A DNA stretch of 64,000 nt from contig JAJZVW010000008.1 of assembly GCA_021847015.1 (NCBI GenBank), positions 52,198 through 116,197 of the forward strand, in the 5' to 3' direction. This document shows, piece by piece, positions 10,458-22,037 of the stretch. The position numbers were made by a program, and so were the translations under genes. How positions within the stretch are numbered: position 1 is the first letter of the stretch; every line of letters starts with the position of its first letter. Under the pieces are notes generated by a model. It worked only from the letters and a program-made list of their open reading frames with translations, was not told where the DNA came from and searched no databases. This stretch comes from Pseudomonadota bacterium (GTDB lineage: Bacteria; Pseudomonadota; Alphaproteobacteria; Rhodospirillales; Magnetospirillaceae).

Positions 10458-10633
10458 CTAGCCTGGATTTCTCACATGGGCACCGATTTGATCGCGTTTT
10501 GGGGAGACGGAGTGCCAAGCCACGGCCCGCGGGCAAGGCTGGCCGCCTTGGCAAGGGCCGTGGCGCCGGCTGCCTGCCGTGTGGCCAAATTCGTCTCCGT
10601 CAAATCGGCGCCCATGTAAGAAATCCAGGCTAG
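10458..10633. repeat. MITE-like inverted-repeat element bordered by CTAG
   Basis: A 176-bp segment with 34-base imperfect terminal inverted repeats: left arm 10458-10491 and right arm 10600-10633 match at 32 of 34 positions when one is reverse-complemented. Each arm begins with CTAG, then CCTGGATTTCT. The interior has a further stem (CCACGGCCC at about 10520 pairing with GGGCCGTGG at about 10555) and no reading frame. CTAG at both ends may be a target duplication. The right end overlaps the stop codon TAG of the GlsB-like gene, so insertion took place exactly at that gene's end. Confidence 0.7.
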
Positions 10634-10884
10634 GCACGCCGGCGCCCCCACGCCAGACGATAGATGAGCAGGATGACGACGGCACCGACGATGGCGCCGA
10701 CCAGACCGGCCGACTGGTCCGCCTGATAGAAGCCAAGGGTGTGGCCGATCCAGGTCGCGAGCACCGCTCCGCCCATTCCGAGAAGGATGGTGACGATGAA
10801 GCCCCCGGGGTCGCGCCCGGGCATCAGCAGCTTGGCGGCGATCCCCGCAAAAAAGCCGATGACGATGGCGCCAACGAAGGACAT
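10630..10884 (-). CDS. GlsB/YeaQ/YmgE family small stress-response membrane protein
   Basis: An 84-residue, three-helix inner-membrane protein (also called transglycosylase-associated protein). The sequence MSFVGAIVIGFFAGIAAKL, the loop MPGRDPGGFIVTILLGMGGA, and the third hydrophobic stretch VGAIVGAVVILLIYRL fit the family over its full length. Members are often induced by stress; the biochemical role is not established. The stop codon lies inside the terminal repeat of the element at 10458-10633. Confidence 0.9.
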   Translation of the reverse strand: MSFVGAIVIGFFAGIAAKLLMPGRDPGGFIVTILLGMGGAVLATWIGHTLGFYQADQSAGLVGAIVGAVVILLIYRLAWGRRRA

Positions 10885-10979
10885 GGTCCCCTTCCTCCGA
10901 CCGGGTATGGAAGGGATAACGGTGCCGGCCGGGGGACAGTTCCACCGGGCCGGCTCCGGTCATCGCGCGCTTATCCTGC

Positions 10980-11315
10980 TCAACTGCACCCCTTCGGGCG
11001 CGGCAGGCCGGCGATCTTGTTCCCCTGCTTGATCAGGCCATAAGGGAAAAGGCTGTAAATGTACTGCTGGCTGCTGCGGTCGTTGCCATACTTTTCCTTC
11101 ATGATCTTCATGAAGATACGGGGTTCCGCGGACGTGCCGTATTCCTCGTAGTAGGAGCGCGCTTCGCGGACGACGTCCCAATGCTCGGGGGTCATCTGGA
11201 CCTTCTCGCGCTCGGCGATGGCGCGGGCGATCTCCTCGTCCCATTCGCGCGTATCTTCCAGCCAGCCGGCCTCACTCACGGCGATAGTGCGATCGCCAAC
11301 AACGATCTCGGGCAT
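10980..11315 (-). CDS. tusE: TusE/DsrC family sulfur-carrier protein with a single C-terminal cysteine
   Basis: A 111-residue DsrC-fold protein. Family features are the N-terminal VSEAGWLEDTREWDEEIA, the MTPEHWDVVREARSYYEEY helix and the C-terminal arm LFPYGLIKQGNKIAGLPRPKGCS. The penultimate-region Cys (in KGCS) is kept, but the second redox cysteine of true DsrC, eleven residues earlier, is Asn here (QGNK). This favours TusE-type persulfide relay (tRNA 2-thiouridine synthesis) over dissimilatory sulfite reduction. A well-placed AGGAGG precedes the ATG. No tusBCD or dsr genes are near. Confidence 0.88.
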   Translation of the reverse strand: MPEIVVGDRTIAVSEAGWLEDTREWDEEIARAIAEREKVQMTPEHWDVVREARSYYEEYGTSAEPRIFMKIMKEKYGNDRSSQQYIYSLFPYGLIKQGNKIAGLPRPKGCS

Positions 11316-11479
11316 GAGCCGTATCCTCCTAATATCGGACTCGAAAACTGGGGATTATTGAGACATGGTTCGCTCCTTAGGTCAATAGGAATTAGAATTT
11401 GTCCAATGAGGGTGACGCGTCGTCCACCCCATGACTCCGGGACCCCGTCGTGCTACCGTTCGGGCAGGAGATAAGGCTT

Positions 11480-11719
11480 ATGGCGGATTCCCCAAACCAG
11501 GTCGGCCCGTCTACGTCGGGTGGCGCGGCGCTTGTGGCGAAGGCCCTTGGCGTCGGCGGCACTGTGCCGGGCGATGGCCAGGTGGCGCCACGGCGGGGGA
11601 CGGGGAAGCGCCCGGCCGGCTTGGGACCGCGCGGCGTGCGGGTTCTGCCCGCCGATTTCCCCCTCGATCAGCTCGACCGCTTGGCGCCCCGCGGCACCTA
11701 CGTGGATCTTCTGGTTTAG
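11480..11719 (+). CDS. Possible small protein, unknown
   Basis: A 79-residue frame with an AGGAGAT ribosome site before ATG 11480. The N-terminal half is Gly/Pro/Ala-rich and probably disordered; the C-terminal half ([28 protein letters not shown] read in two parts) looks like ordinary protein. It sits 56 bp before the NUDIX gene on the same strand. It is not recognised, and in GC-rich DNA such frames arise by chance, so confidence is low. Confidence 0.35.
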   Translation: MADSPNQVGPSTSGGAALVAKALGVGGTVPGDGQVAPRRGTGKRPAGLGPRGVRVLPADFPLDQLDRLAPRGTYVDLLV

Positions 11720-11775
11720 GCGGACCGGATCGGCACGGGCTTGTATCGGCGACGGGGCTCGGCCAAACTGCCGTG

Positions 11776-12291
11776 ATGCCGCCCGCTGGACCGACCATCC
11801 GCATGATTCCCGAAGGCGACGACCGCGAACGCCTGGTCTGCGGAAGCTGTGGCTTCGTTTTCTACGAAAACCCCAAGATCATCGTCGGTGCGGTCTGCAC
11901 CTGGCAGGACCGCTATCTGCTCTGCCGCCGTGCCATCGAGCCCCGCCTGGGCTACTGGACCATGCCGATGGGGTATATGGAGCTTCATGAGACCGCCGAG
12001 CAGGGCGCCCTCAGGGAAGTGTGGGAAGAGGCGCGGGCGCGGGCCGAGATCGACGGATTGCTGGCGGTCTATTCGCTTTCCGAAATCGGCCAGGTCCATC
12101 TCGTCTATCGGGCGCGAATGCTTTCCGGCGATTGCGCGCCGGGACCGGAAAGCCTGGATGTCGGCCTGTTCGCCTGGGAGGACGTCCCGTGGTCGGAACT
12201 GGCCTTCCCCAACGTTCGCTGGTGTCTGGAATACGAACGGGACGTGAGGGGCCAAGACGGCTTCGCCCCCCGGGGCCGCCCGGCCGGGTGA
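11776..12291 (+). CDS. NUDIX hydrolase with an N-terminal zinc-ribbon-like CxxC
   Basis: A 171-residue NUDIX-family pyrophosphohydrolase. The box [21 protein letters not shown] matches Gx5Ex7REUXEE at the catalytic core, with one substitution at the final Gly position. The leading segment [22 protein letters not shown] is the short Cys-containing module seen in NudC-like and ADP-ribose/ADP-sugar hydrolases; only one CxxC is present. It probably cleaves a nucleoside diphosphate linked to another moiety; the substrate is unknown. ATG 11776 is used; the frame is open upstream. It converges with the Sel1-repeat gene, nine bases away. Confidence 0.88.
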   Translation: MPPAGPTIRMIPEGDDRERLVCGSCGFVFYENPKIIVGAVCTWQDRYLLCRRAIEPRLGYWTMPMGYMELHETAEQGALREVWEEARARAEIDGLLAVYSLSEIGQVHLVYRARMLSGDCAPGPESLDVGLFAWEDVPWSELAFPNVRWCLEYERDVRGQDGFAPRGRPAG

Positions 12292-12300
12292 GGATTGCGG

Positions 12301-13488
12301 CTACATGCCGCGCTGGCTGGGCCATTCCTGGGCGATCTGCCGCGCACGGGCGATCTGCCGCGCGTTCATAGCCCGGGCGACGCGGTCGCGGTCGTCCGCG
12401 GCGGTCCTGTCGCCCAGACGGGCGGCGACGTCGTAGTTCGCCCATGCGCGCACGGGGTCCTTTCCGGCGAAGCCCTGGCCCGATGCGGCAAGGTCGCCCA
12501 ACAACTTCAGTGCCGCGACGTGATCGTTGCGCGCCGCCGCCTGCAACCATGAGACGCCGACCGGCATGTCGATGGGCAGGTCTTTCCCGGTGACATAGGC
12601 CTTGCCCAGCACGTACTGGGCGTCCACGTACCCGCGGCGCGCGGCCATCGTCAGCCAGTGTTCGCCCTCGACCATGCCGGGGCGGAAAAAAAGCACCGCG
12701 TCGGGATCGACATCGGCCGCCGCCGCGACGGCCGACCGGCCCAAGTCCGGTTCCTTGGTGTCCTTGTCGCGGGCGCCGGGGCGCAACGGATAGGTCGCCG
12801 GGCCTTGCCACTTTCCGTCCTTGCCGGTTTCCTTGGTGGGGGTCCGCCATACCGCGGGAAGGGCGATCTGCAACCGCCCCAGCCGGAACATCCCTTCGAT
12901 GTTGCCGTCCAGAGCCGCTTCCAGGAACCAGAGCTGCGCCCGCGACAGATCCACCGGCACCCCTCGCCCACGCTCGTAGAGATCGCCGAGGGCGATCTGG
13001 GCCGCGCCGTCGCCGGTGGCCGCCCGGGTCGCCAGCCACGAGCTGCCGGCGGGGCCGCCGATTCCTTTTATCTTGCCGGCAAGGAAAAGCCCTAGGAAGC
13101 GGTCACGTGCGGCGGCATCCCCCAATTCGCCGGCCCGGTACAGCCATCGGGCCATATTGGCGACGTCGCCCCGCTGCTCGTAGATTTGCGCGGCCCGAAG
13201 CGCGCCCCGGACGTCGCCGTTGCCGCCGGCGAGGACGAACCAGCCCAGGGCGTGCGCGCGAACCTTCGTGGCGTTCTTGCCTTTCGCCGCTTCGGCGGCC
13301 AGGCCGAGCTGGTATTGGGCGCCCGCGTCGCCCTTGGCGGCGAGATCGGCCAGCGACGGCTTGCGTTCGACCTTGCTGCGGCCGGGCGGCTGGGCCGCTG
13401 TCGGCGCCGGTTTCGCCGGTCCCTGCGCCAGGGCCGTTCCCGCGGTGGCGAAGGCGAGAAGGACGGCGGTAACGGCGGCGATCTTCAT
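12301..13488 (-). CDS. Secreted Sel1-repeat (TPR-like) protein
   Basis: A 395-residue exported repeat protein. A signal peptide (MKIAAVTAVLLAFATAGTALAQ, cleavage near ALAQ) is followed by a Pro/Ala linker and a series of Sel1-type helical repeats with the usual AQYQLG / GxxxAAxxxLGxxY spacing, for example DAGAQYQLGLAAEAA, DGAAQIALGDLYERGRG, NIEGMFRLGRLQI, YVDAQYVLGKAYVTG and HVAALKLLGDLAASG. Such solenoids act as protein-protein scaffolds in the periplasm; partners are unknown. The frame is open to 13545, but the signal sequence supports ATG 13488. Confidence 0.85.
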   Translation of the reverse strand: MKIAAVTAVLLAFATAGTALAQGPAKPAPTAAQPPGRSKVERKPSLADLAAKGDAGAQYQLGLAAEAAKGKNATKVRAHALGWFVLAGGNGDVRGALRAAQIYEQRGDVANMARWLYRAGELGDAAARDRFLGLFLAGKIKGIGGPAGSSWLATRAATGDGAAQIALGDLYERGRGVPVDLSRAQLWFLEAALDGNIEGMFRLGRLQIALPAVWRTPTKETGKDGKWQGPATYPLRPGARDKDTKEPDLGRSAVAAAADVDPDAVLFFRPGMVEGEHWLTMAARRGYVDAQYVLGKAYVTGKDLPIDMPVGVSWLQAAARNDHVAALKLLGDLAASGQGFAGKDPVRAWANYDVAARLGDRTAADDRDRVARAMNARQIARARQIAQEWPSQRGM

Positions 13489-13577
13489 GGGAGGGCGTTT
13501 TCCAGTGCCGGGTGGTGAGAATGTGGCGGATGGTTCCCTCGCCATCCGTCACATTCCCGCCACGGTTCAATAAGCTG

Positions 13578-13624
13578 GCGGTCCGCTCCGGACGCTTGGT
13601 TCCCAAGCGTCCGGAGCGGACCGC
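13578..13624. terminator. Perfect 22-bp stem, 3-nt loop palindrome
   Basis: Left arm 13578-13599 and right arm 13603-13624 are exact reverse complements (arms begin GCGGTCCGCTCC) with loop TTC. It lies between the 3' end of phhB and the 5' region of the Sel1 gene. No T-run follows on either strand, so a Rho-independent terminator is only possible; it may instead be a repeat-type palindrome or an operator. Confidence 0.5.
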
Positions 13625-13721
13625 TGGGGACGGGGGCGCATGATTCCACTTCCCGCTCGCGCTGTAAACGCCGAGCCGAACGGCCACCCGTCCGCTGCCG
13701 CCGAATGCGCCTTCGGGGACG

Positions 13722-14036
13722 TCAGGGCGCAGGGATGCTCCCCGTGCGCGCGGCGGCTTCCTCGATCGCCTGGGCCAGCCGTGTGTCGCGCAAGGTCACA
13801 CCACCGGCATCGTGGCTGGAGAGCGTGATCATCACCCGGTCATAGGCGTTGCTCCAATCGGGATGGTGGTTCATCCGCTCGGCCGCCAGGGCCACATGGG
13901 TCATGAAGGAAAAGGCCTCGGCGAAATTCCGGAAACGGAAGGTCTTGGTGATGGCGTCCCGGTCCGGGCAATCGGTCCAGCCCGGCAGACCCAGCAGGGC
14001 GGAGGCCCGGTCGGCGCCCCTCAAGGTTGGCTTCAT
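13722..14036 (-). CDS. phhB: 4a-hydroxytetrahydrobiopterin dehydratase (pterin-4a-carbinolamine dehydratase)
   Basis: A 104-residue PCD/DCoH-family enzyme that dehydrates 4a-hydroxytetrahydropterin, recycling the cofactor after phenylalanine hydroxylation. The active-site segment [17 protein letters not shown] carries the conserved His-His-Pro-x-Trp, and the C-terminal THDAGG-like segment is present as [16 protein letters not shown]. The start at 14036 gives the usual length; the in-frame ATG at 14057 is less likely. No phenylalanine hydroxylase gene is visible nearby. Confidence 0.92.
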   Translation of the reverse strand: MKPTLRGADRASALLGLPGWTDCPDRDAITKTFRFRNFAEAFSFMTHVALAAERMNHHPDWSNAYDRVMITLSSHDAGGVTLRDTRLAQAIEEAAARTGSIPAP

Positions 14037-14123
14037 GGGCGGTTCGCTCCGCGGCAAGGTTGGCTGACCGGGATTCTAATGGGCTCCCTTCACGGTGCGA
14101 TCAAGCCGGTATAAGGTGCGGCG

Positions 14124-14531
14124 ATGAGCAGACTGATCCCCCACCACTCCACGCCGCCGACGCTGGCGGATTTGGAAATCATCGCCCAGACGGCCTTTGC
14201 CGAAATTCCCGACGAGTTGAGGCGGCATGCCGCCGACGTGGTCATTCGCGTCGAGGAGTTTCCCGACGAGGACACCGAACGCGACATGGAGCTGGAGAGC
14301 CCCTTCGATCTCCTCGGCCTCTACAAGGGCGTGGCGCTGCCGGGAAAAATCTTCTCGGAGACGCAGCCCGCGGTCGACATGATCCTGCTCTATCGCCGGC
14401 CCATTCTCGATTACTGGTGCGAAACCGGCGAGGATTTGAGCGGGCTGGTCAAGCATGTCCTCATCCACGAGATCGGCCACCATTTCGGCTTCAGCGACGA
14501 GGACATGGAGCGCATCGAGGACGAAGCCTGA
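14124..14531 (+). CDS. Small zincin-type metallopeptidase family protein (DUF1025-like)
   Basis: A 135-residue acidic protein with an HExxH zinc motif near the C-terminus: LVKHVLIHEIGHHFGFSDEDMERIE, followed by an Asp/Glu-rich end. The preceding LLGLYKGVALP and DMILLYRRPILDY segments match the minimal metalloprotease family of alphaproteobacteria. Probably a cytoplasmic zinc peptidase; its substrate is not known. It converges with argG, and the two share the bidirectional terminator between them. Confidence 0.88.
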   Translation: MSRLIPHHSTPPTLADLEIIAQTAFAEIPDELRRHAADVVIRVEEFPDEDTERDMELESPFDLLGLYKGVALPGKIFSETQPAVDMILLYRRPILDYWCETGEDLSGLVKHVLIHEIGHHFGFSDEDMERIEDEA

Positions 14532-14558
14532 CGCGTCTTTCCCTCCCCTCGAAAAGAG

Positions 14559-14587
14559 AAAAGCCCCGGCACAACACCGGGGCTTTT
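14559..14587. terminator. Bidirectional Rho-independent terminator
   Basis: Stem AAAAGCCCCGG (14559-14569) / CCGGGGCTTTT (14577-14587) with a 7-base loop, rich in A on the left and T on the right. It can end both the metallopeptidase transcript (+) and the argG transcript (-). Confidence 0.9.
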
Positions 14588-14603
14588 CTTGGGCGGGAGG
14601 CAA

Positions 14604-15818
<1,215 letters not shown>

Positions 15819-15892
15819 GGCATCGCCCTTGGTATTGAGGAAAATCGAAGGGCGGGAGTATAGGCGAAGGGTGGGGCGCGCAAAAGCCCGCT

Positions 15893-16159
15893 CTACGCCG
15901 CCGTCGTCGGCTGGCCGGGAATCGGTGGCGATGTCTCGGCACGGGGCCAGCGGCTCCAGGCGAAGATCCACACGCCGATGAAATAGAGAAGGGGGAACAG
16001 GACCAGCACGGCCCACCAGCCGCTATGTCCCGCCTTGCGCAGGATTATGGCGTTGAGCGCGGCCGCGACGATCAGCAGCGCCAATCCCGCCACCATCAGG
16101 AACCAATAGGCCAGCGGCGACAGGACCGCGGTGTGCCATTGCCATTCCTCGACGATCAC
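15893..16159 (-). CDS. Small two/three-helix membrane protein (paralogue of its upstream neighbour)
   Basis: An 88-residue protein with hydrophobic helices [20 protein letters not shown] and [21 protein letters not shown] and a Pro-rich tail. The GTG start at 16159 overlaps the stop of the upstream gene (GTGA), so translation is probably coupled. The segment KAGHSGW...RWP parallels RAGLNP...RWP in the neighbour, suggesting tandem duplication. Function unknown; not a named family to me. Confidence 0.7.
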   Translation of the reverse strand: MIVEEWQWHTAVLSPLAYWFLMVAGLALLIVAAALNAIILRKAGHSGWWAVLVLFPLLYFIGVWIFAWSRWPRAETSPPIPGQPTTAA

Positions 16160-16350
16160 GGCGTGCCCTCCGTCGTCGGCCAGCGCATCAGCGCCAGCAG
16201 GAACAGCACGACCAGGAATCCGATCAAAGGAAGGAAGATCAACACCGACAAGGCCGGGTTCAGCCCGGCGCGGCCGAAGACCCGCCACAGGGGGACGACC
16301 AGGACGATGGCCGCGATCAGGTTGCCGGACAGTGTGGTCGTAAGGATCAT
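16156..16350 (-). CDS. Small membrane protein, tandem paralogue
   Basis: A 64-residue protein with two predicted helices (GNLIAAIVLVVPLWRVF and LSVLIFLPLIGFLVVLFLLAL) and the ending [11 protein letters not shown]. It shares the helix-turn pattern and the terminal RWP with the next gene and overlaps it by four bases. An in-frame ATG at 16359 adds three residues (MRG) and cannot be excluded. Function unknown. Confidence 0.65.
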   Translation of the reverse strand: MILTTTLSGNLIAAIVLVVPLWRVFGRAGLNPALSVLIFLPLIGFLVVLFLLALMRWPTTEGTP

Positions 16351-16399
16351 TCCCCGCATATGGCGGTGCCGCCGGGGCGGGGAAGACGTCCGGAAGAGG

Positions 16400-17536
16400 C
16401 TATCCGGCCGGGACCGGGTGGCGCTCGTCCGGTATGCCGGCTTCGAGACGGGCCTTGAGGCGCGTGCAGCGTTCGCGCTTGCTGTCCGAGCGCAATTGCC
16501 CGCAGGCGGCCAGGATGTCCCGGCCGCGCGGCAGCCGGATGGGGGCGGAATAGCCGGCATCCTGGAGGATGTCGGAGAACCGCTTGATGTCGGCCATGTC
16601 CGAGCATTCGAAGTCCGAGCCCGGCCACGGGTTGAACGGAATCAGGTTGAACTTGGCCGGCAGGCCCTTGATCAGCTTCAGGAGCGCGCGGGCGTCGGCG
16701 GCCGAATCGTTCACGCCCTTCAGCATGATGTACTCGAAGGTGATGCGCCGGGCGTTGGAGGCGCCGGGATAGTCCCGGCAGGCCCGCATCAGCTCGGCCA
16801 GCGGGTATTTCTTGTTGATGGGCATGATGCGGTCGCGGACTTCATCCGTCACCGCGTGAAGCGACACCGCCAGATTGATTCCGAGTTCCTCGCCGCAACG
16901 CCTCATCATCGGCACCACGCCCGAGGTGGAGAGCGTGATGCGCCGCTTGGAGATCCCGATACCGTCGCCGTCCATGAGGATTTTCAGCGCGGCGGCGATA
17001 TTGTCGAAATTGTAGAGCGGTTCGCCCATCCCCATCACGACGATGTTGGAGAGCTGCCGGCCGCCGTCGTCGGGGGTCGGCCATTCGCCGTAGGTGTCGC
17101 GCGCCGCCATGAACTGGCCGACGACCTCGGCGGCCGTCAGGTTACGCACCAGCAATTGGGTGCCGGTGTGGCAGAAGCGGCAGGTGAGCGTGCAGCCGAC
17201 CTGGCTGGACAGGCAGACGGCGCCGCGATCCTCGTCGACGTCGGGAATATAGACCGTCTCGGCCTCGTTGCCGTCGTCGAAGGCGAACAGCCACTTGCGG
17301 GTGCCGTCCGAGGACAGCATTTCCCTGGCGACCTGGGGGCGGCGGACCACGTAGCGTTCGGCCAGGCGGGCCTGCATGACCTTGGAGATCGAGGTCATGC
17401 GGGCGAAATCGGTTTCGCCGCGGTTGTAGACCCAATGCCACACCTGTTTGGCGCGGAACGGCTTCTCGCCGATGGCCGCCATTTCCGCGGCCAATTCGTC
17501 ACGGTCCAGGCCGATGAGATTTTTGCGCTCGTCCAT
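16400..17536 (-). CDS. rlmN: 23S rRNA / tRNA (adenine C2)-methyltransferase RlmN
   Basis: A 378-residue radical-SAM methylase that methylates C2 of A2503 in 23S rRNA and A37 in some tRNAs. The iron-sulfur motif [13 protein letters not shown] (CxxxCxxC), the SAM-binding region [14 protein letters not shown], and the conserved C-terminal segment with a catalytic Cys ([14 protein letters not shown]) are present. The N-terminus [17 protein letters not shown] and the substrate motif [14 protein letters not shown] are typical. ATG 17536 is used; upstream open frame adds a non-conserved extension. Confidence 0.96.
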   Translation of the reverse strand: MDERKNLIGLDRDELAAEMAAIGEKPFRAKQVWHWVYNRGETDFARMTSISKVMQARLAERYVVRRPQVAREMLSSDGTRKWLFAFDDGNEAETVYIPDVDEDRGAVCLSSQVGCTLTCRFCHTGTQLLVRNLTAAEVVGQFMAARDTYGEWPTPDDGGRQLSNIVVMGMGEPLYNFDNIAAALKILMDGDGIGISKRRITLSTSGVVPMMRRCGEELGINLAVSLHAVTDEVRDRIMPINKKYPLAELMRACRDYPGASNARRITFEYIMLKGVNDSAADARALLKLIKGLPAKFNLIPFNPWPGSDFECSDMADIKRFSDILQDAGYSAPIRLPRGRDILAACGQLRSDSKRERCTRLKARLEAGIPDERHPVPAG

Positions 17537-17605
17537 AGGGCAGAGATATAGGCGAACGGGCGGCGGGAGCAACGACTTCCTCCCGGCGCCGGTCCGCGGC
17601 CAGGA

Positions 17606-18118
17606 TCAGCGCTTCCCGCCGCAGGCCTTGTCGATCGCCGCTAGGGCCTTGGTGAAGCCGTTCAAGGGGATGGTGTCGGTCACGGGCTTGCCTTTGGCCG
17701 GGGTGGCATGCACGACGACGTCGCGCCCCTTCACCATCGCGGCGATCACCGACTTGTCCGCGCCCACCTGCTTGGTCCAGGCCGAATCGCCTTTGGTGAA
17801 GAAGGCGTATTTCTGGGCGCCGACCTGGATTTCGGCATCGGAATCCGGCTTGAAATCGTAGGCGCCGATCAGGCTCACCTCGTTGTGGCTCTTGGGCCGG
17901 TTGGTGACCGCGAGATAGGTCGGGCGCCGTCCCTTGGCGCCTCCCGTCGTGCTGTCGGCGGCAGCGGTGGCGTAACAGACCTTGCCGTCCTTCTCCGTAT
18001 AGGAATAGGCGCGCCATGCGCCGAAATCGCCCAGGCTCTTGGTGTCCGCCGCTCCGGCGGTCGCCGTGGCCGCCGCCAGCAGCAGGGAGGCCAGCAGGGT
18101 GGTTCGTAGAGAGTGCAT
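17606..18118 (-). CDS. IalB family (invasion-associated locus B) periplasmic protein
   Basis: A 170-residue exported protein. A signal peptide (LRTTLLASLLLAAATATAGAAD) leads into the IalB-type domain with LGDFGAWRAYSYTE, KVCYATA and the PTYLAVTNRP segment, and ends with a Cys (DKACGGKR) that could pair with the Cys in KVCYA. Members are common in alphaproteobacteria; despite the name most have no known link to invasion. Start at 18118 puts the signal peptide at the N-terminus. Confidence 0.85.
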   Translation of the reverse strand: MHSLRTTLLASLLLAAATATAGAADTKSLGDFGAWRAYSYTEKDGKVCYATAAADSTTGGAKGRRPTYLAVTNRPKSHNEVSLIGAYDFKPDSDAEIQVGAQKYAFFTKGDSAWTKQVGADKSVIAAMVKGRDVVVHATPAKGKPVTDTIPLNGFTKALAAIDKACGGKR

Positions 18119-18221
18119 GGTCGCTAACCCCATCGATGGGAGGCCAAGGCCGGTGCTGTCGGGTTAAAACTCTTCCGGCGAGCCGCTGTCAACACCTTGC
18201 CGAATCCTTCCGGGAGTCGCG

Positions 18222-19235
18222 ATGAACCTGCCTTCCCCCAATCCTGTCCTTGTCGAGGTCCGCCGCGGGGACGTGGTCGAAAGTTTTCACCGCGGCGCCG
18301 TCGCCGTCGCCGACGCGGCCGGCCGCTTGGTGGCCGCCTGGGGGGACACCGCGCGCCCGGTCTATCCCCGTTCGGCCCTGAAGCCCGTTCAGGCGCTTGC
18401 GCTGGTCGAAACGGGTGCGTGGGGGGCCTATGGCCTGGGCACGGAGGAACTCGCCCTGGCGGCGGCTTCCCATGCGGGTTCGGCCATTCACACCGACCGT
18501 GTCGCCGGGTGGCTGCGGCATATCGGCCTCGGCGCCGAGGCGCTGGAATGCGGCGGTCATGCGCCGTCCGATCCGGCCGCCTCCCGCGCGCTGGCGGCGT
18601 CGGATTCGCCGCCGTCCCCGCTTCACAACAACTGCTCGGGCAAGCATGCCGGGTTCCTTACCGTCGCCCGTCATTTGCGGGTTCCCACGCGCGGCTACAT
18701 CCGGCGCGACCATCCGGTGCAGAATCTCGTCGCCGGCGCGATCGGCGCGATGAGCGGCTGCGTACCCGTGACCGCCGCGCCGTGCGGGATCGACGGGTGC
18801 GGCATTCCGGTGTTCGCGTTGCCGCTTGCCGGCCTGGCAGCGGCCATGGCGCGTATGGCCGCGCCCGGCGGCTTTCCCGCATCCCGGCGCGCGGCGGCGC
18901 GCGAGATCGTCGCCGCCATGCTCTCTCACCCTCATCTGGTGGCGGGGAGGGGCCGGCTCTGCACCGAATTCATGCGGGCCATTCCCCGGATCGCGCTCAA
19001 GGGCGGGGCCGAAGGGGTTTATGTCGCCATCGTGCCCGAGCGGGGCTGGGGCGTGGCTGTGAAGATCGACGACGGCGCCGGCCGCGCCGCCGAAGTGGCG
19101 ATCCTGGCGGTGCTTCGCCGCCTCGGCCTGCTGGCCCGCGAGGATCTGGACCGGCTCGCCGCCCGGGTGGCTCCGCCGCTTCTCAACGTCGCCGGCCGGC
19201 GGGTGGGCGAGATACGGGCGACCGAATGGCTGTGA
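18222..19235 (+). CDS. L-asparaginase, Rhizobium etli type II (AnsA/ReAV-like)
   Basis: A 337-residue class 3 asparaginase that hydrolyses asparagine to aspartate and ammonia; unrelated to the E. coli-type enzymes. The Ser-x-x-Lys pair is in YPRSALKPVQALAL, followed by the HNNCSGKHAGFL loop and the Cys/zinc region APCGIDGCGIPVF. Length and order match the family. It lies 91 bp upstream of the acetoacetyl-CoA synthetase gene on the same strand; no functional link is obvious. Confidence 0.93.
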   Translation: MNLPSPNPVLVEVRRGDVVESFHRGAVAVADAAGRLVAAWGDTARPVYPRSALKPVQALALVETGAWGAYGLGTEELALAAASHAGSAIHTDRVAGWLRHIGLGAEALECGGHAPSDPAASRALAASDSPPSPLHNNCSGKHAGFLTVARHLRVPTRGYIRRDHPVQNLVAGAIGAMSGCVPVTAAPCGIDGCGIPVFALPLAGLAAAMARMAAPGGFPASRRAAAREIVAAMLSHPHLVAGRGRLCTEFMRAIPRIALKGGAEGVYVAIVPERGWGVAVKIDDGAGRAAEVAILAVLRRLGLLAREDLDRLAARVAPPLLNVAGRRVGEIRATEWL

Positions 19236-19326
19236 AACCGAATGACGTTGTTCCCTCTCTCGCCGAACATGGATGGGGAAGGGGTTTCCAAGTGATCGTG
19301 GCTGAATTGACAGATGAGGCGTTCCC

Positions 19327-21291
<1,965 letters not shown>

Positions 21292-21300
21292 TCTCCGGGT

Positions 21301-21324
21301 ATCTGTTGCGGTAATGCAACAGAT
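21301..21324. terminator. Palindrome after the acetoacetyl-CoA synthetase gene
   Basis: ATCTGTTGC (21301-21309) and GCAACAGAT (21316-21324) form a perfect 9-bp stem with a 6-base loop, nine bases after the stop codon. It has no T-run, so termination is only a guess. Confidence 0.4.
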
Positions 21325-21418
21325 TCGCACGGCCAGCGGGAATGCGTGGAGGTAGGGCTTTGATCTTTCGATGGTGGGGTCTATATCTCTGATGACAAGG
21401 TTTGGCTGTGCTGTCATC

Positions 21419-22015
21419 ATGTTCCGTCCATCGTTACTTCTTGCCATCTGCTTCCTGGCGTCGTCGCCGGCGTTCGCCGGGGGCGGCGCGACGGTGCAGG
21501 CCTTGCCCACCGCCGACGGGCCGCGTCTGGTGTTGGGGGGGGTGGACCTCGGCTTGGCCCAGGATCACACGCCGATGTACGGGGCCTCTCAGGGGCTGAG
21601 TTTCGGTGCGGTCTCCGGCCCACACGATGGAGAGAAGCTGGCCCTCGGCGGATATGTCGCCTACGCGGTCGACGACTACCTGCTGTCGTCATCACTCCAT
21701 AACACGGCCATCGGCTCGATGGCCGACCTTGCCGCCGCTTATACCGGCTCTGTTCTTGGCTACCAGGGGACGGCCTCGCTGAAGATGGGGTACGGCTGGA
21801 TGCGCTCGTCGGTGTTCAATCCGGACGCAACCGACCTTGGATTGCAAGGGATCGAGCCTTTCCAGTCCAGCATGGCGCTGGCCCTGTCGTGGAGCCATCC
21901 GGTTACCCCGAATCTTTCCCTCAACGGCTTCGCGGCAGCCACCCGTACCGCGGCGCCGGACGAATCCAGCCTGTCGGGCGTTCATTTGGGGGCTGGCTTC
22001 GGCATCCGGTTCTGA
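21419..22015 (+). CDS. Probable outer-membrane beta-barrel protein, unknown
   Basis: A 198-residue exported protein. A signal peptide (FRPSLLLAICFLASSPAFAG) is followed by a Gly/Ser/Ala-rich sequence with alternating hydrophobic residues (LALGGYVAYAVDDYLL, TASLKMGYGWMRSSVF, SSMALALSWSHPV) and it ends LGAGFGIRF, i.e. with an aromatic C-terminal residue as in outer-membrane barrels. The upstream in-frame ATG at 21371 would bury the signal peptide, so 21419 is used. I do not recognise the family. Confidence 0.65.
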   Translation: MFRPSLLLAICFLASSPAFAGGGATVQALPTADGPRLVLGGVDLGLAQDHTPMYGASQGLSFGAVSGPHDGEKLALGGYVAYAVDDYLLSSSLHNTAIGSMADLAAAYTGSVLGYQGTASLKMGYGWMRSSVFNPDATDLGLQGIEPFQSSMALALSWSHPVTPNLSLNGFAAATRTAAPDESSLSGVHLGAGFGIRF

Positions 22016-22037
22016 GCCGAAATACTTCGGAGCTTTC

